Shown here one piece after another: positions 44,883 through 57,104 of a stretch of DNA of 64,000 nt. Source of the stretch: Helianthus annuus (taxonomy: Eukaryota > Streptophyta > Magnoliopsida > Asterales > Asteraceae); the NCBI RefSeq assembly GCF_002127325.2, contig NC_035444.2, positions 86,896,286 through 86,960,285 on the forward strand. The letters are read 5' to 3'. Below the pieces are notes generated by a model that saw only the letters and a program-made list of their open reading frames with translations, had not been told where the DNA came from and did no database searches. Positions within the stretch are counted from its first letter, which is position 1, and the number at the start of each line of letters is the position of its first letter. The position numbers were made by a program, and so were the translations under genes.

Positions 44883-45114
44883 ATATGGTCCATCAACAAT
44901 TACCAACTAATTATATAATAGGTTATAATACATTTTGATATATATAATATAAATGATTATATGGCTACAAGATTAAATATTACAGTAATAATATATTTAA
45001 TCTTAGATTCTCCCACTTAGCCGATTAATCATTTATCATGAGTATTAGATAAGCCTGATCAGGAGTTAACACTCATTTTACTTTAAACCAAGAACCGTAG
45101 CAGAGAAATAGAGC
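44883..45114 (-). pseudogene. Possible copia remnant next to the Athila LTR
   Basis: On the minus strand GCTAAGTGGGAGAATC (about 45020-45005) resembles the polypurine tract and 3' LTR start of some copia families. Nothing else is readable. Confidence 0.3.
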
Positions 45115-46732
45115 TAATGTGTGTAAAATACAACATACAAATTACATCAATTGAGGCATAAAACTAACCCTTTTTCAGTACTAATGTTGGAAAAAGTGTG
45201 CTTTTGTCTTTCTTTTGTATGTTCAGGACCAAATGAGCTTAACTGAACAAAAGAAACAAATATGCAGCCAAATCTAGCATAAATACAAAGAAAGGGAATA
45301 AACATGGCATGCCCGACCCCTCGACAGCATCTTCCCAAGCAAAAACAAGAGAACAGAAGGCTGACCACGGCCCCGTGCCCAGCGGACATGGGGGCGTGGC
45401 CAGTTGTCTGCAGAAAAGACAAAGCTATAGAAGCTTCTATTCCCGACACGGGGGTGTGGTCAGCTCAACACGGGACGTGGTCAACGCAAAGATTCGCAGA
45501 ATCCAAGCAAATCTTGATAGTATAGATACGCTTCTGCACACGGGGCCGTGCCCAGTAAACACGGGGGCATGTGGAGCTAATGCAGACAATTGAAATTAAT
45601 GAAGAAAGAGAAAAAGGATGGACACGGGGCCGTGTCCGGGCGTTTGTGTAGGCTATAAATAGGGGTGTTTGGTTCACTTCAAAGGCATCCCTTGGCAAAC
45701 CACCTCTCTCCCACTTCACCCACACTCCACCACCACTACAACCCTCATCCACCACCATCATCCATCATCCATCTTAGAGTGTGTGTAGTAGTCTCGGGAT
45801 CCAAGATTGATAGTAGGACTTCTTGACAATCAAAGGCCATGTTTGCCTAAGTCTCTTACATCACTAGGTGAAGACAAACATTTAGTGTAATACTTCTGAT
45901 TTTTAATCTTTTCGCACTTTTTATTTGGTTTTGTATTAATGACTTTAATAACTAGTTTCTTATGTTGAAGGTGAAACTTCCTTATCATTTGTCCGTGGTG
46001 TTTTGGCGTTATTTTATTGTCTATATAAAATAAAAGATTTACACCATTCATATCTCTACGGTCTATATAGAGATATGTTGGCTACCTGGTCGGGGGTTAA
46101 AGGAATGGTTTGGTAAGGTTCTTGCCTTGTTTAGTGTATAGATCCTGCAATGACCTAGGTCAAGCTTACTAGGACCTCCTTCAATACCCACTGGTATTGG
46201 ATGGCGGGGGTGCGAATGGCTTGATCCCCTCATATGTAAACTACTATTAATACATTAACCCGGCTACTTGGGATTGTATCCCTGCTGACTCAAACCACTT
46301 AGTCTAGGGTAACGCCACCTTTAAAAGTGGGGCCTACCACATTAACTAAGATAATCTCTTAAAAAGTGCAAAAGTGCGGAAATCATCAAAGGTTACACTA
46401 AAGGCTAGTCGGATCCAAGTGATTCATCTTGTCTATCTGTTTTTATTTTTATTTTATTTTTCAGCATTTTTAGTTTTTATTTTCATGTTTAAAACCTTTT
46501 TCTAAAATTTTGATTTGATTAGTCGTTGAGGATAAACCGGTACTAAAAGCTCTTGTGTCCTTGGATGACCTCGGTATCTTACCAACGCTATACTACGCTC
46601 ACGATGGATGCACTTGCCCATATGTGTGTTTAGTGTTAGTAGAATATCGTGTTTTATAAATTTAAAACTTGACAAAAGTGTTAAAAATGGGCTTAAAATA
46701 TAACAAAAACATATAACGCTACACACACATCA
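45115..46732 (+). repeat. Athila 5' LTR, 1618 bp
   Basis: It starts TAATGTGTGTAAAA (the 3' LTR has TGATGTGTG, so the first G is probably mutated) and ends CACACATCA just before the primer binding site. It carries several CACGGGGCCGTG-type palindromes between 45365 and 45640 and a TATA box. Confidence 0.85.
45654..45662 (+). promoter_or_regulatory. TATA box of the Athila 5' LTR
   Basis: TATAAATAG, with the downstream stretch rich in C and T, about 540 bp into the LTR. Confidence 0.55.
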
Positions 46733-46738
46733 TGTTTT

Positions 46739-46756
46739 TGGCGCCGTTGCCAGGGA
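46739..46756 (+). promoter_or_regulatory. Primer binding site, Athila type
   Basis: TGGCGCCGTTGCCAGGGA follows the LTR. This site is typical of Athila elements and is usually assigned to tRNA-Asp. Confidence 0.9.
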
Positions 46757-47261
46757 CACAAGGATTTTAAGAAAGTTAGTAATCAACGGCCTAATTGTTT
46801 TTCTTATTTTTCTGTTTTTTTAGGATTTTTCTCAATTTTTCAGTTTCTGTAGACTACAGCACGGGGCCGTGCCTGGTCGGACACGGGCCGTGCCCAAAAT
46901 TGTTACTGGCAGTTTTTATTTTTTGAGTTACAGAGAGTTGAGCACGGGGCCGTGTTGGTGCAGCACGGGGCCGTGTTGAACTCTCCAGTAACAGGGATCC
47001 GGAAAACAATCACTCTAACTCCGACCACGGGCCGTGTTCAGCTGAGCACGAGGCCGTGGTGAAACTTCTGACCAACACTTTTTCTTTGTTTTTTTTTATT
47101 CCAGGACTTGGAACCCAGGCGCCGCACCTGAACTTCCTACGCAGTGCAAGAGCTCCAGTTCAAATAAAGACATAAAAGAACCTCTAGACGAACCTGAACA
47201 CTTTCTAAGAAAAAGACCTAAAGCTAAAAACCAAGAGAAAGTTTCGGGGGACCCACTTCCA
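46757..47261 (+). other. Athila leader with palindromes
   Basis: Non-coding. Contains paired CACGG(G)GCCGTG palindromes at about 46860-46900, 46940-46980 and 47025-47065. Confidence 0.7.
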
Positions 47262-48941
47262 ATGGCGGATCAACGTACCCTAATGGATTACCTACGGCCC
47301 AAGGTAGGTAATCTCGGGGCCTCTATCAATGCACCGAATGTCGATGCCAACAACTTCGAATTTCGGCCACATTTGATTCAAATGCTCCAAAACTCCGCAA
47401 CTTTCCACGGGCTTGCGGACAAAGATCCCCATTTACATATTACAAACTTTTTGGAAATATGTGATACTTTTTGGATCAACGGAGCATCAAATGACATCCG
47501 CCTCCGAGCTAAGGCTTGACTTAACACCCTCCCAGTTGGACCGGTAAACACCTGGGATGAACTAGCCCAAAAGTTTTTGTATAAGTATTTCCCTCCTTCT
47601 AAAACGGCTAAGTTAATGACTGAAATTAATACATACTCACAAGAGGACGGGGAATCCTTATATGAAACTTGGGAAAGGTTCAAGGAGCTACTATGAAAGT
47701 GCCCTCATCATGGTCTTGTGGTATGGCAACAAGTATCCACTTTCTATAATGGGTTGTTGCCACACACAAGACAAACACTTGACTCTAGCTCCGAGGGACT
47801 TCTAGGTAATCGTCGCCCAAATGAAATTTATAATCAAATTGAGGAAATTGATCAAAACAATTTTCAGTGGCACACTCCCCGAGGCACAAAATCTATTGCC
47901 CTGGGCGCCCATAAGGTTGACGAAAGCACCTCTTTACAAGCCCAAGTCGAGGCCCTCTTTTCAAAAATCAAAAAGTTAGAAATGGCAAAAATGGCCTCGG
48001 TTATGGCTTGTGAAGGGTGTGGTGGACCACATGAAAATTGGAGTTGTATGAAAGAAATGGATAGTCAAACAGAAACGGTAAACTACATTGATAATAGACC
48101 TAGGCCGTCAGGTCCTCCGACAGGTACCTACAACCAAGGAGGGCATAACCACCCTAACCTTGGTTGGAGAGAACCCGACAGTAGTAGTAACCAACAAAAT
48201 CAAAACCAACGAACAAACTTTCAACAACCAAGAAACGAGTCACAAAATTTCTCTCAACAATAACAAGGGGGACGAGAGAGGCTTGAAGATACTATCTCAT
48301 GCCTCATCTCCAACACCGAAAAGAAAAACTCAGATCGATTTCAACAAATGGAATCAAACTTTAGAAATCAACAAGCTAGTATTCAAAACATTGAAAAACA
48401 ACTAAATCAACTAGCTCAAAATTTCTCCAAGAGACCACAAGGCGCGTTACCCAGCAATACTGAAACCAACCCAAAGGCGCAAGTACATCTCATCACGTTG
48501 AGAAACCGTACCGTAGGTCCCGAGGAGGCTCCGCTACCTCCAACTGAAAAGAGCCCGTCTAACCAAACCGCAACTTCACCAACACCCCAAAAAGAGGCGA
48601 CTCCTCCACCAAATCAAGAGCCTACCAAGAATCCTCAAGTACCTTACCTCGGTCGGTTATTTCGCCAAAAGACCGATGAGCAATTCACAAAATTTATAAA
48701 TTTACTAAAACAATTGCACATCAATCTTCCATTTGTGGAAGTACTCACTCAAATGCCTAAATATTCAAAATTCATGAGAGACTTTCTCACTCATAAAAGG
48801 AAAATTGAAACATTGCAACTAGTTAATTTAAGCGAAGAATGCTCCGCCGTACTACTTAATAAACTCCCACAAAAGAAACTCGACCCAGGAAGTTTCACCA
48901 TCCCTTGTTCCATGGGGGATCACCTATACTCAATGCACTAG
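47262..48941 (+). pseudogene. Athila Gag
   Basis: The frame starts MADQRTLMDYLRPKVGN and contains the plant Gag capsid domain (ANNFEFRPHLIQML, ITNFLEICDTF, NTWDELAQKFLYKYFPP, ESLYETWERFKELL, PHHGLVVWQQVSTFYNGL). A knuckle-like CEGCGGPHENWSC is followed by a Q/N-rich region, a P-rich region and FTIPCSM, which leads into protease. The whole stretch is one frame, broken by TGA at 47517 and 47694 and TAA at 48261. Near 48912-48918 a one-base change in a G run shifts the frame to the protease. Gag would form the particle. It is dead as it stands. Confidence 0.9.
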
Positions 48942-49110
48942 CCGATCTTGGGGTTAGCATAAATCTCATGCCCGCATCAATGTTTGACCGACTCGGGCTA
49001 GGTAAAACAAGCCCCACAAAGATGAGCATACAACTCGCCGATAGGTCTATCAAGTATCCACAAGGTGTCACCGAAAATCTATTGGTAAAAGTCGGAGACT
49101 TTGTCTTCCC
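48905..49110 (+). pseudogene. Athila protease, 5' part
   Basis: ALADLGVSINLMPASMFDRL is the aspartic protease active-site region of Athila (usual form DLGASIN), followed by QLADRSIKYPQGV and VGDFVFP. The codon at 49109-49110 is split by the inserted solo LTR, and the frame resumes exactly at 52558. Confidence 0.9.
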
Positions 49111-52100
49111 TGTCACACCCTGGCTTTGCGGAAGCGTGGTTAATTTTGGTGTGACTTCTTAATACCATAGCTTAACCATAACAAGCTATATGAAATAAAA
49201 ACCATGCAAGATCATCCATTTAATTAAGTTTTAAAACCAAATACAACAACATTGTCTCAACGGAAACACATCCTAACAACATAAACAGTGTTCAACAGAC
49301 ACAAACATCAACACGACATAAACATAGTTTAAGGACTGTGACTTGTCCAGGAAAGAGTCACATCCCCTAAACCCGGATGACCTCGAAACTAGTGCAGCGG
49401 GAAAACGTGTCATACCACGCCAGATCCTTTAATTCCCTGAAATACATGTAAGTTGAAAAATCAACAATAATGTTGAGCGAGTTCATGTGTAAGTGTGTAA
49501 ATAAACCTTTGTATGTAGAAAATCCTGGTATGTAGCAAATAAGGAAAAAGAGATCACCAATGGTTTGCAAGGCCATTGATATGTGTGAAGTGCAAGTAGG
49601 AAGACTCAAACCTAGCGGATTTATGCGTTGGGCACAAAGTCACCCCGAGGTCCGTTTCTTGTTTGGCCTGGGGCTGGGCTCGCTACACCCAGATAGATCT
49701 ACCGCTCCTGTCCCTCGGTCCTACCATGAGGATTAATGGCCTCAAGTTTCCGCCTACCCACTCACATGATCTAAGTAGTAAACCTCCTTACGCTAACCAT
49801 ACCATGTATAAAGTACTTGTAATCATAGTAACATGTATTTCACCCACGCAGTTTATAAAACTGGAAACAGTTAAGAGAAAAGGGGGACATGAACTCACAG
49901 TGGTGCATCTCTACCAAGTATGTCTCCTGATCAAGCAGCTGTGTGACGACCTACACGTACTAACTCTATTAGACGGACGGCCGTGCCTTAGCTTTATGGT
50001 TTAAGTTTTTGGGAAATAGTTAGACAACTATTTCGTAATTACTCTTAGTAATTATTTAGTAAATATTTTCCTTCCCAAGGATGGGGGATTTAATTCATGT
50101 GTGTTCAAAATATATTATTAAGTCTCACTTAAAATATATTTTATTTCTAACTCCAAAATATAAATATTCTTCTCAAAAATATTATATTTTCTATTACACT
50201 AATTTTCCCAAAATAATACCTTGACAAAATACGCGTTCAGTCATATTTTCTTAATAATGCGTACGTTACGTTTTAACGATCGACTGGTAATAATAATTAC
50301 CGGTGTAACTTATATATTTATCGTGAAAGCGTTCGTATTATTTTGGAGCCGTTAATGTTTGATAATATTATTTTTATCCTAAAAATAATATTTGTATACT
50401 TCACAAAATAATCATAAACACATATCAGGTGACGTTATGAAAAATATATACTAAATATATATTTACCAAGTTTTATTTTGTGAAATCCTACCTCCGATAT
50501 TTTGTAAATAAAGTCGTGGCGAAAATTTATAATTTGAAAACAAGTCGAAAAGTATTTCTAACACTTGTAGTGAAAATAATTCTAAGTGTTAGGTTTTTGG
50601 GAAAATTTCGCCAGAGTTTCCTCTGTAACGGGAGGTGGCCACGCTTTCAAGCGTATCATTTTCTTTTATAAATCAACCCAACAATTCTCTCATTCAAACA
50701 AAACAATGTTCAGAACAACAAACTAGTCAATAAATATGTAAATCGCAAAAATTACATGAACTTATAGTTTTTCAAAACTATGAAGTAAATCCCATTACTT
50801 TTAGTGGATCTTTATGTAAATCAATCCGGTTTCATAAAAACCTCGTTTTTAAAGAAATTCCATCTTTACAACTTATTGTAAAATTTTGACAAAACTAGTT
50901 CTTTGTCGAAACTTGGTGTTACACAAGTGTTTACACACTTGTGTGTTTAAAAATCATTCTTGTTCATGTAAGATCCGGCTTTAGAAAATATGATTTCTTT
51001 GACACTTGGTTCTTTGAGAATACCGCTTGTAGATCCGTAGATCTACTAGTTTTAAACACTATTTCGTAAGTAAAATCATTTTTACACAAGTTCAAGTTTC
51101 GCGTGTGGTAGAGTTTCATCATTTAACCCTTGTTACACTTAAACAATCTTTATGTCATGATCCATGATCATGACCAATCCAGGTTAAACGATGATCCGAG
51201 CTACCACAACATAGATCGGGCCTAAATAACTACACAAATCAAATACTACAAGATTTACACAACATCCAAGCTTTTAACCATCATTACTAGCATTTTTAGT
51301 AGACTTTTATGTATCATCTAGTATGTTTACGAGTTTTAACCGTTACATATCATTTTAACCGTCTTAAAATAGTTCGAGAGTGTGATTAAAGTAACTTACT
51401 ACTAGCTCGAGGCTAAGGAAGATTCTAGACGTTAAATGAGTGGATAAAAGCAATGAGATGAGGTCCTTCGAGTTCCGAATGCACCAAGCCTCCTCGTATG
51501 CGATCCTTAGCACTTGAATGAACTTGGAATTGGATGAAGGAAATCGAAAGATGGATGGTTGAAAGTGTGGGTGTTCGGCCGTGAGTTATTTAGAGAGAGG
51601 GAGAGTGTTTTGAGTGGTGAGTTGTGATGAAATGATCATGTGTGCATATGCTAGAACTTATAGGCAATTCCTAATGTAATTAACCATAGGATTTCATGTC
51701 TCTTAGATATTAGACAAAAGAGATTAGTTTAATCAAAATAGTACAAGGGGGTCTCCCCAAGGGGACGAGTTCGGTTGGGGGGGGGGGGGTAACCCGGTTC
51801 CAAATCAACCATTTAGTTAGCATGTAGTTTGGTTAGTTTAGTTAGTTTAGGGATTAACCCGGTTACTAGTGTGTTGTGCATTACAGTGGGTGTTAGGGTA
51901 CTCAGGGACCCTAACTGGCTCAGAAAAAGACAAACAACGTAAATGGCAATATTTTCATGTTCCGGGTATAGTCCGGTTGTTCGGTTGGATAGTAATCCGT
52001 TAAAGCGCTTGACAAAGCTTTAAAGTGTCGTTAATACTATTTTTAGTGACACAACTTATTCCTGACACTTTGGAAAGTGTCTAGTAATATCTTTATCATG

Positions 52101-52552
52101 TTTTGGCACTTTATTAGTTAGCTAAAAGCTGTATTTTTTTGTTAAAGTGCTGTGTTTTGTACTTAGAGTACGTTTTAGGCACATCCTGTCACTGTAACTT
52201 ATTCCTAGAGACGCAGTTCTACAACCCTTGTATCTCCACACTCACTATTAGTGTAGTAAACTATCTCGGGCTCATACAGGCCTTAGAGGCAGTATCTGCC
52301 TGGTGCTAGTTATATCAGGACGTTCAATAGGTCATCTGTTCATTGTGCTACTGTGCTTTTGTGCATCATGTTTGTCACTAAGGTTCAGCATGTAAATAAC
52401 GTAGTGACAGTAAATAGAGTATGATGCAGGTATGAACAAGTATCAGTAATCAAGTAGCAGTTTGTCCACAATTTCAGGCAAGCACAGTAATTAAGCAGTA
52501 AATTATTGTTAATTAAGTCGTACGGATACCTGGTTTAGTGAGGGTTGTCACA
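49111..52552 (-). mobile_element. Solo LTR of a gypsy element, 3442 bp, nested in protease
   Basis: The ends are TGTCACACCCTGG and GTTGTCACA, flanked by an exact 5-bp duplication TTCCC (49106-49110 and 52553-52557). The inside has no primer site, no polypurine tract and no second LTR, so it is an LTR left by recombination between two LTRs. Read on the minus strand it ends GGGTGTGACA like the LTR at 1-1736, so minus is the likely orientation. Frames inside have no resemblance to known proteins. Confidence 0.85.
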
Positions 52553-52557
52553 TTCCC

Positions 52558-52732
52558 GACCGACTTTGTCATACTAGATATGGAGGAAGATACCGAAGTA
52601 CCACTCATCTTAGGAAGACCATTCCTATCCACGGCCCACGCAATGGTAGACATGGAGATGGAGTTTGGGGTTAGGAAAAGAGTAGAAGACGACGACCCGG
52701 TCAACTACATGAAAGTCATAGACTCAAGCTAG
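52558..52732 (+). pseudogene. Athila protease, 3' part
   Basis: Joined to 49110, the frame continues [20 protein letters not shown] and [16 protein letters not shown], with the ILGRPFL motif of retroviral-type proteases. It ends in TAG after KVIDSS without entering RT. Confidence 0.9.
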
Positions 52733-53385
52733 GATGATGCTCTCCGAAGGTGCAATATGGGATGCAAACATCCCACTTGGGTAACATATGACTGACTTTG
52801 GGTCTAGCCAAGGACCCTTATAAACGTGGCGCACCACAGAGGCATTCCCCAGAACTATCCTTAGTTTTAGTTTAGATTAACTTTTGTGCTTTCTAGTTTA
52901 GTTTTAATTTCAGGAATAAAACACACTCTGAATGGTGGAGGTTACTAAGGGAAACTTGAACCCACACCCCATGCACAAAAACAGATCCTCCCGACAATTT
53001 TTCTTCATTACAGCAAGTTCAGCACAAGGCTGTGCTCAGCACAACACGCTCCGTGCTCGAGATTCTGCAGAAAATGCCTAGTTCAGGTAACTGGACACGG
53101 GGCCGTGTTCACTGAACACGCCCCCGTGCCCAGCCTTCTGTTAATTATGATACTGGCAATCTGAACACGGGGCCATGCCCGGACCAACACGGGCCCCTGT
53201 CCAGATGCCCAGTATCATAAAATTTTGTTTTTAACACCTTTTTACACATTCAATCAACCTAAAAACTTATTTTTGGGACACATTGAGGACAATGTGTATT
53301 TTAAGTGTGGGGGGATGCTAAAACTTGAATTTTGCAAGTCCTAATAACAAGCCTTACACAAAACTCTATTGGAACCGCTAATCAC
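52733..53385 (+). other. Athila 3' untranslated region, first part
   Basis: Non-coding. CACGGGGCCGTG-like palindromes lie at 53030-53065, 53095-53130 and 53163-53205. ATTGAGGACAATGTGT followed by AAGTGTGGGGGGATG (53280-53330) is characteristic of the Athila pol 3' end, so the pol deletion spans from protease to here. Confidence 0.65.
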
Positions 53386-54776
53386 TGATCGGAGTGTCGC
53401 GCTCCGGTCAAAGATAAGATTTATAAGCCCTATTTACCCTTAACAAATAGCTAGTGGTAGCAAGGGGTCGAACCACGAAGAGTATGTGGTTTGTGAATGG
53501 ATTCGATTGAATTATCAAAAAGTGTCACAAATTATGAAGCTTTCCAGATATTTTTGTATTTTTGTTTAATTGAAAGATGTGAATTTAACTAATGAAATTG
53601 GTTTAATTAATTAACAACTAATGATTAACGATTGCAAGAAAAATGATTACTAAACAATAATAAGAAAAAGGGTTCACACCCGGTTTCGGTAATTGCCAAC
53701 CTAGGGTTTCTACAAGTTTTTAGATCCAACTCAATTGCATACGATTAGCGGATTTAGTGTACCGTGACTTAGGTGCCAATAACTATCAACGCTTCAAAAA
53801 ATGGACAAGAATGCACTTTATAATCAACACAAGTAAAACCTAACCACGGCAATGCATAACTACACATAACCATTTCGTAAAGTCATAACTTTTAACATCG
53901 TTCGACAATTTACGAATACGAAACAAATATAAACTATTGTCAATTCAAAAATCAAACACAATTTGTCACAAAGTTGAATCAAGAAACAATTCGAAACCCT
54001 AAATTAAACAACTACCTACACCGGGGTGAAACCAAGGTGATTAGCCGCTCATGGTTTAAGAAGCTTGAACACCGGATGCTTGGAATTTAATTGAGATCAT
54101 CTTGAAGCTTGAAGGATGAAGGAATGATGGGTGATTAGGGTTTATGGAATGATTGGTAATGGTGAAGTGATTGATGAATGGAGTTAGGGTTGTGGATGAT
54201 TGATTGTGGATAGTGATGATGATTCGGGTGATGTGTGTTGTAGATATGGAATTGGTGATGACTAATAGGTGAATAATGGCTCCAAGAATCAAGTTCAAAC
54301 TCTCAAAAACATGTAACTCCCCAATTGAATGCAAAAGGACCAATGGAAATCAAGCTTAACCCAACAAACTCAAAAATTCGCGTTTCAGAAAACTACAACC
54401 CGTCGGCGACGGGTGGGGGGCCGTCGGCGATGGGTTCCCCATTCTTCGTTTTCTTCCGACGGCCTATGTTGCTGGATACGGGTGTTTCAGTCGACGGGAT
54501 GATCTAGAGCCCGTCCGGGACGGCCCTAGACCCGTTGGCGACGGCCTCTTGAACTCCAATTCTCCGAATTTCGCTTCTTGCACTCCCGGTTGATCCGTAA
54601 CGCATCTCGGTGCTCCGGTTTTTGACCCGGTGACTCGTAAAGCTCCTGAAAAGCTCCTTAAACTCTATCAAACCTGCAAAACACATATTTGATTAAAAGT
54701 AGGCTATCCGAATTTAAAACTTATGTAAAAACATCAAGTTATGCAATAACGAACACCGGTTTTCAACCACGTATCA
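53386..54776 (+). mobile_element. Solo LTR, 1391 bp, nested
   Basis: It starts TGATCGGAGTGTCG and ends CACGTATCA, with an exact duplication ATCAC at 53381-53385 and 54777-54781. No internal region. It contains a cluster of CCCGTCGGCGACGGG-like palindromes (54401-54545). The terminus style suggests another Athila family; orientation is not certain. Confidence 0.85.
54401..54545. repeat. Palindrome cluster in solo LTR
   Basis: CCCGTCGGCGACGGG, CCGTCGGCGATGGG, CCCGTCCGGGACGG and CCCGTTGGCGACGG, plus half sites near 54458 and 54494. Confidence 0.85.
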
Positions 54777-54781
54777 ATCAC

Positions 54782-55964
54782 CCCAAATTTTTTCAAAAAC
54801 TTTTCATTTTTTTACTTGTCTTGGTTTAATTTGGGAATAACAAGTTCTAAAAAGATTATATTTTTACAAATTTACAACCGATAGCGTCGTGATAAAAAGA
54901 ACCAACATAAGAAAATTATGAAACGGCATGACAAATCTAGTTAAAATTTGTTTATATATACTCGATCACATTATAAACCCATTCCCACAAAAAGTGAGTT
55001 TGAGCCTTTATTGACCATAAAAGCATACATCTTTAAATTAAATGCTCATCTTTCTTTTCTTGTGTGAATAGCCGCTTGGTTTTTTACGACTCTAGAACTT
55101 ACCATGACGATACATTCCCGGTCCTTACCAACTTAAACCCAAGTAAGTAAATGATGGAGGCAATAGGACTAACCCTTTTTCTTTTCAACACCATTATTTT
55201 CCATTTTTTTATCACCTACCCAAAAGTCCCCCTAGTTAACCCCTTTGAGCCTAAACCTTTTCGTTTCTAAACCCACAAAACAAACACCCTTTACCCACCA
55301 AAACCCTTTTTATTTTTAAACCCTTTATTTTAGTAAAAAGTTCGGTTTTCATGTGACATTGCTTAGCAAAAAAAAAATGAAGTCTAGCAATGAACAAACA
55401 ACTTCCTCAAAGAGACTTTGTTTGAATATGCTTCGTTTGAATAAAAGTCACAAAAACAAAAAAGTTTTACGACGATCGAAGCTTTTACGCTCTTAGCCCT
55501 TTTTACTAACCACTAACCCAAAACGACCTACCTTTAACCCAAGCTTAACCCTTCCCCAAGTCCTTTTGATATTTACAAAGGTGTATAGTTAAAAAAGAGG
55601 AGGATTGATTGCTTGGCAAGCATATGGTAGAGGTAAGTTCCATGCCGGTCTCGAGTGTTACACAAAAATACATCTTCGGCCGAGTGTTGAGTGATCTCCC
55701 GTGAGGTATGTGAACTTGTATATAAACGGAATTTTAAAAAGGCATGTTATGCCCTAATAAGTAATTTCTCTTATGAAACGCTCTAAATAAATCATAATGA
55801 ATAGGATTGTAAATAGCGTAAAAATAAAACCTAATAAAAATCTTGGATTCCCGACACTCAAGACAAGCCCAAAACTTCTCTTCTACCCGTTCCATTTGGG
55901 AGTGTAAGCCACATTATAAAGAGTTTTGCTTGAGGACAAGCAAAGATTCAAGTGTGGGGGTATT
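54782..55964 (+). other. Athila 3' untranslated region, second part
   Basis: AT-rich, no gene. It ends AAGTGTGGGGGTATT (polypurine tract at about 55951-55960) directly before the 3' LTR. Confidence 0.65.
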
Positions 55965-56287
55965 TGATGTGTGTAAAATGCAACATATAAATTACATCAA
56001 TTGAGGCATAAAACTAACCCTTTTTCAGTACTAATGTTGGAAAAAGTGTGCTTTTGTCTTCCTTTTGTATTTTCAGGACCAAATGAGCTTAATTGAACAA
56101 AAGGAACAAATATGCAGCCAAATCTAGCATAAATACAAAGAAAAGGAATAAACGTGGCATGCCCGACCCCTCGACAGCATCTTCCCAAGCAAAAACAAGA
56201 GAACAGAAGGCTGACCACGGCCCCGTGCCCAGCGGACACGGGGGCGTGGCCAGTTGTCTGCAGAAAAGACCAAGATATAGAAGCTTC
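55965..56287 (+). repeat. Athila 3' LTR, first part
   Basis: Colinear with 45115-45437. Interrupted at 56287 by the copia-like element and resumed at 63899. Confidence 0.95.
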
Positions 56288-57090
56288 TGTTGGGATTGAA
56301 CCCTACCAGAGGAACAGATAATGAAAGCCAAAACCGGATCACAACAGTGGATTCAGAATAAGCAGCTGTTTACACTTGGTTTTCCCCTTCACAGTAGTAA
56401 TCTAACAGCTGATGGATCTTAAGTACTGCTTACTATAACAACTGATGAACCAAACACTGATGAAATTCTAAAGACTGCTGAAGACAAACACTGTTGCTCT
56501 ATCTACTGTTGTTTCCTAAGTACTGCTGAAGACACAAGCACTGCCCATTCAAGGACTGATCACCTTTGAAGAAAGCACTAATGCTCAACATCAGTGCTCA
56601 GGCTACAACAGTGGAACGTGAAGCAGTAGTTATATCTTGTTTTGTATTGCTTATAATCAGTTGTTAACATCAGTAGTTTGTATAGAACAGTGTTTATAGG
56701 TTGTTAGGTTGTTAGATGTCACTATCATGGTGACGTCAGCTGAGATGCCTCAGTGGTTTGGTTTGCCTATAAATGGAGCAGTACCCTGTATTGTTACATT
56801 TGATTGACTGAGTGGATTCTTCTTCTCCAGTCCAATCCTTTCATCTTGTGCAACCAACCTTGGGTATCAGGCTGAGGGGGAGCTTAGTATTGTAAGCATG
56901 CTTGTAATCATTTGCTTTATAATTCAATCATTTGACTTAATGTGAAGCAATTGTTTATCATACTATTCTCTTCTTTGGATTGTGTTTACAAAGTTTGTAT
57001 TCATTTCCGCTGCACATTTCACTGTTTCATATTCTCTGAATGTTCGATTAATACAAACAAACACAATCATGAGAGCCTCCGATCCTAACA
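56288..57090 (+). repeat. 5' LTR of the copia-like element
   Basis: TGTTGGGATTGAACCC to GATCCTAACA. Rich in ACTG words (CACTG, TACTGCTG, CAGTAG). Confidence 0.95.
56731..56774 (+). promoter_or_regulatory. LTR promoter: TGACGTCA palindrome and TATA box
   Basis: TGACGTCA (56731-56738), a perfect ACGT-core palindrome of the kind bound by plant bZIP factors, lies 30 bp before TATAAAT (56768-56774). Both are kept in the 3' LTR (63533-63540 and 63570-63576). Confidence 0.6.
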
Positions 57091-57092
57091 AT

Positions 57093-57104
57093 TGGTATCA
57101 GAGC
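57093..57104 (+). promoter_or_regulatory. Primer binding site, initiator tRNA-Met type
   Basis: TGGTATCAGAGC two bases after the 5' LTR. Confidence 0.95.

Noticed and set aside
45309..45593. Frames in the Athila LTR repeated at 56093-56299
   Set aside because: Both lie in LTR U3/R sequence rich in CACGGGGCCGTG words; repetition is due to the LTR pair.
49111..52552. Complete small LTR retrotransposon
   Set aside because: First and last hundreds of bases are not similar, and there is no primer site or polypurine tract inside. A solo LTR explains it better.
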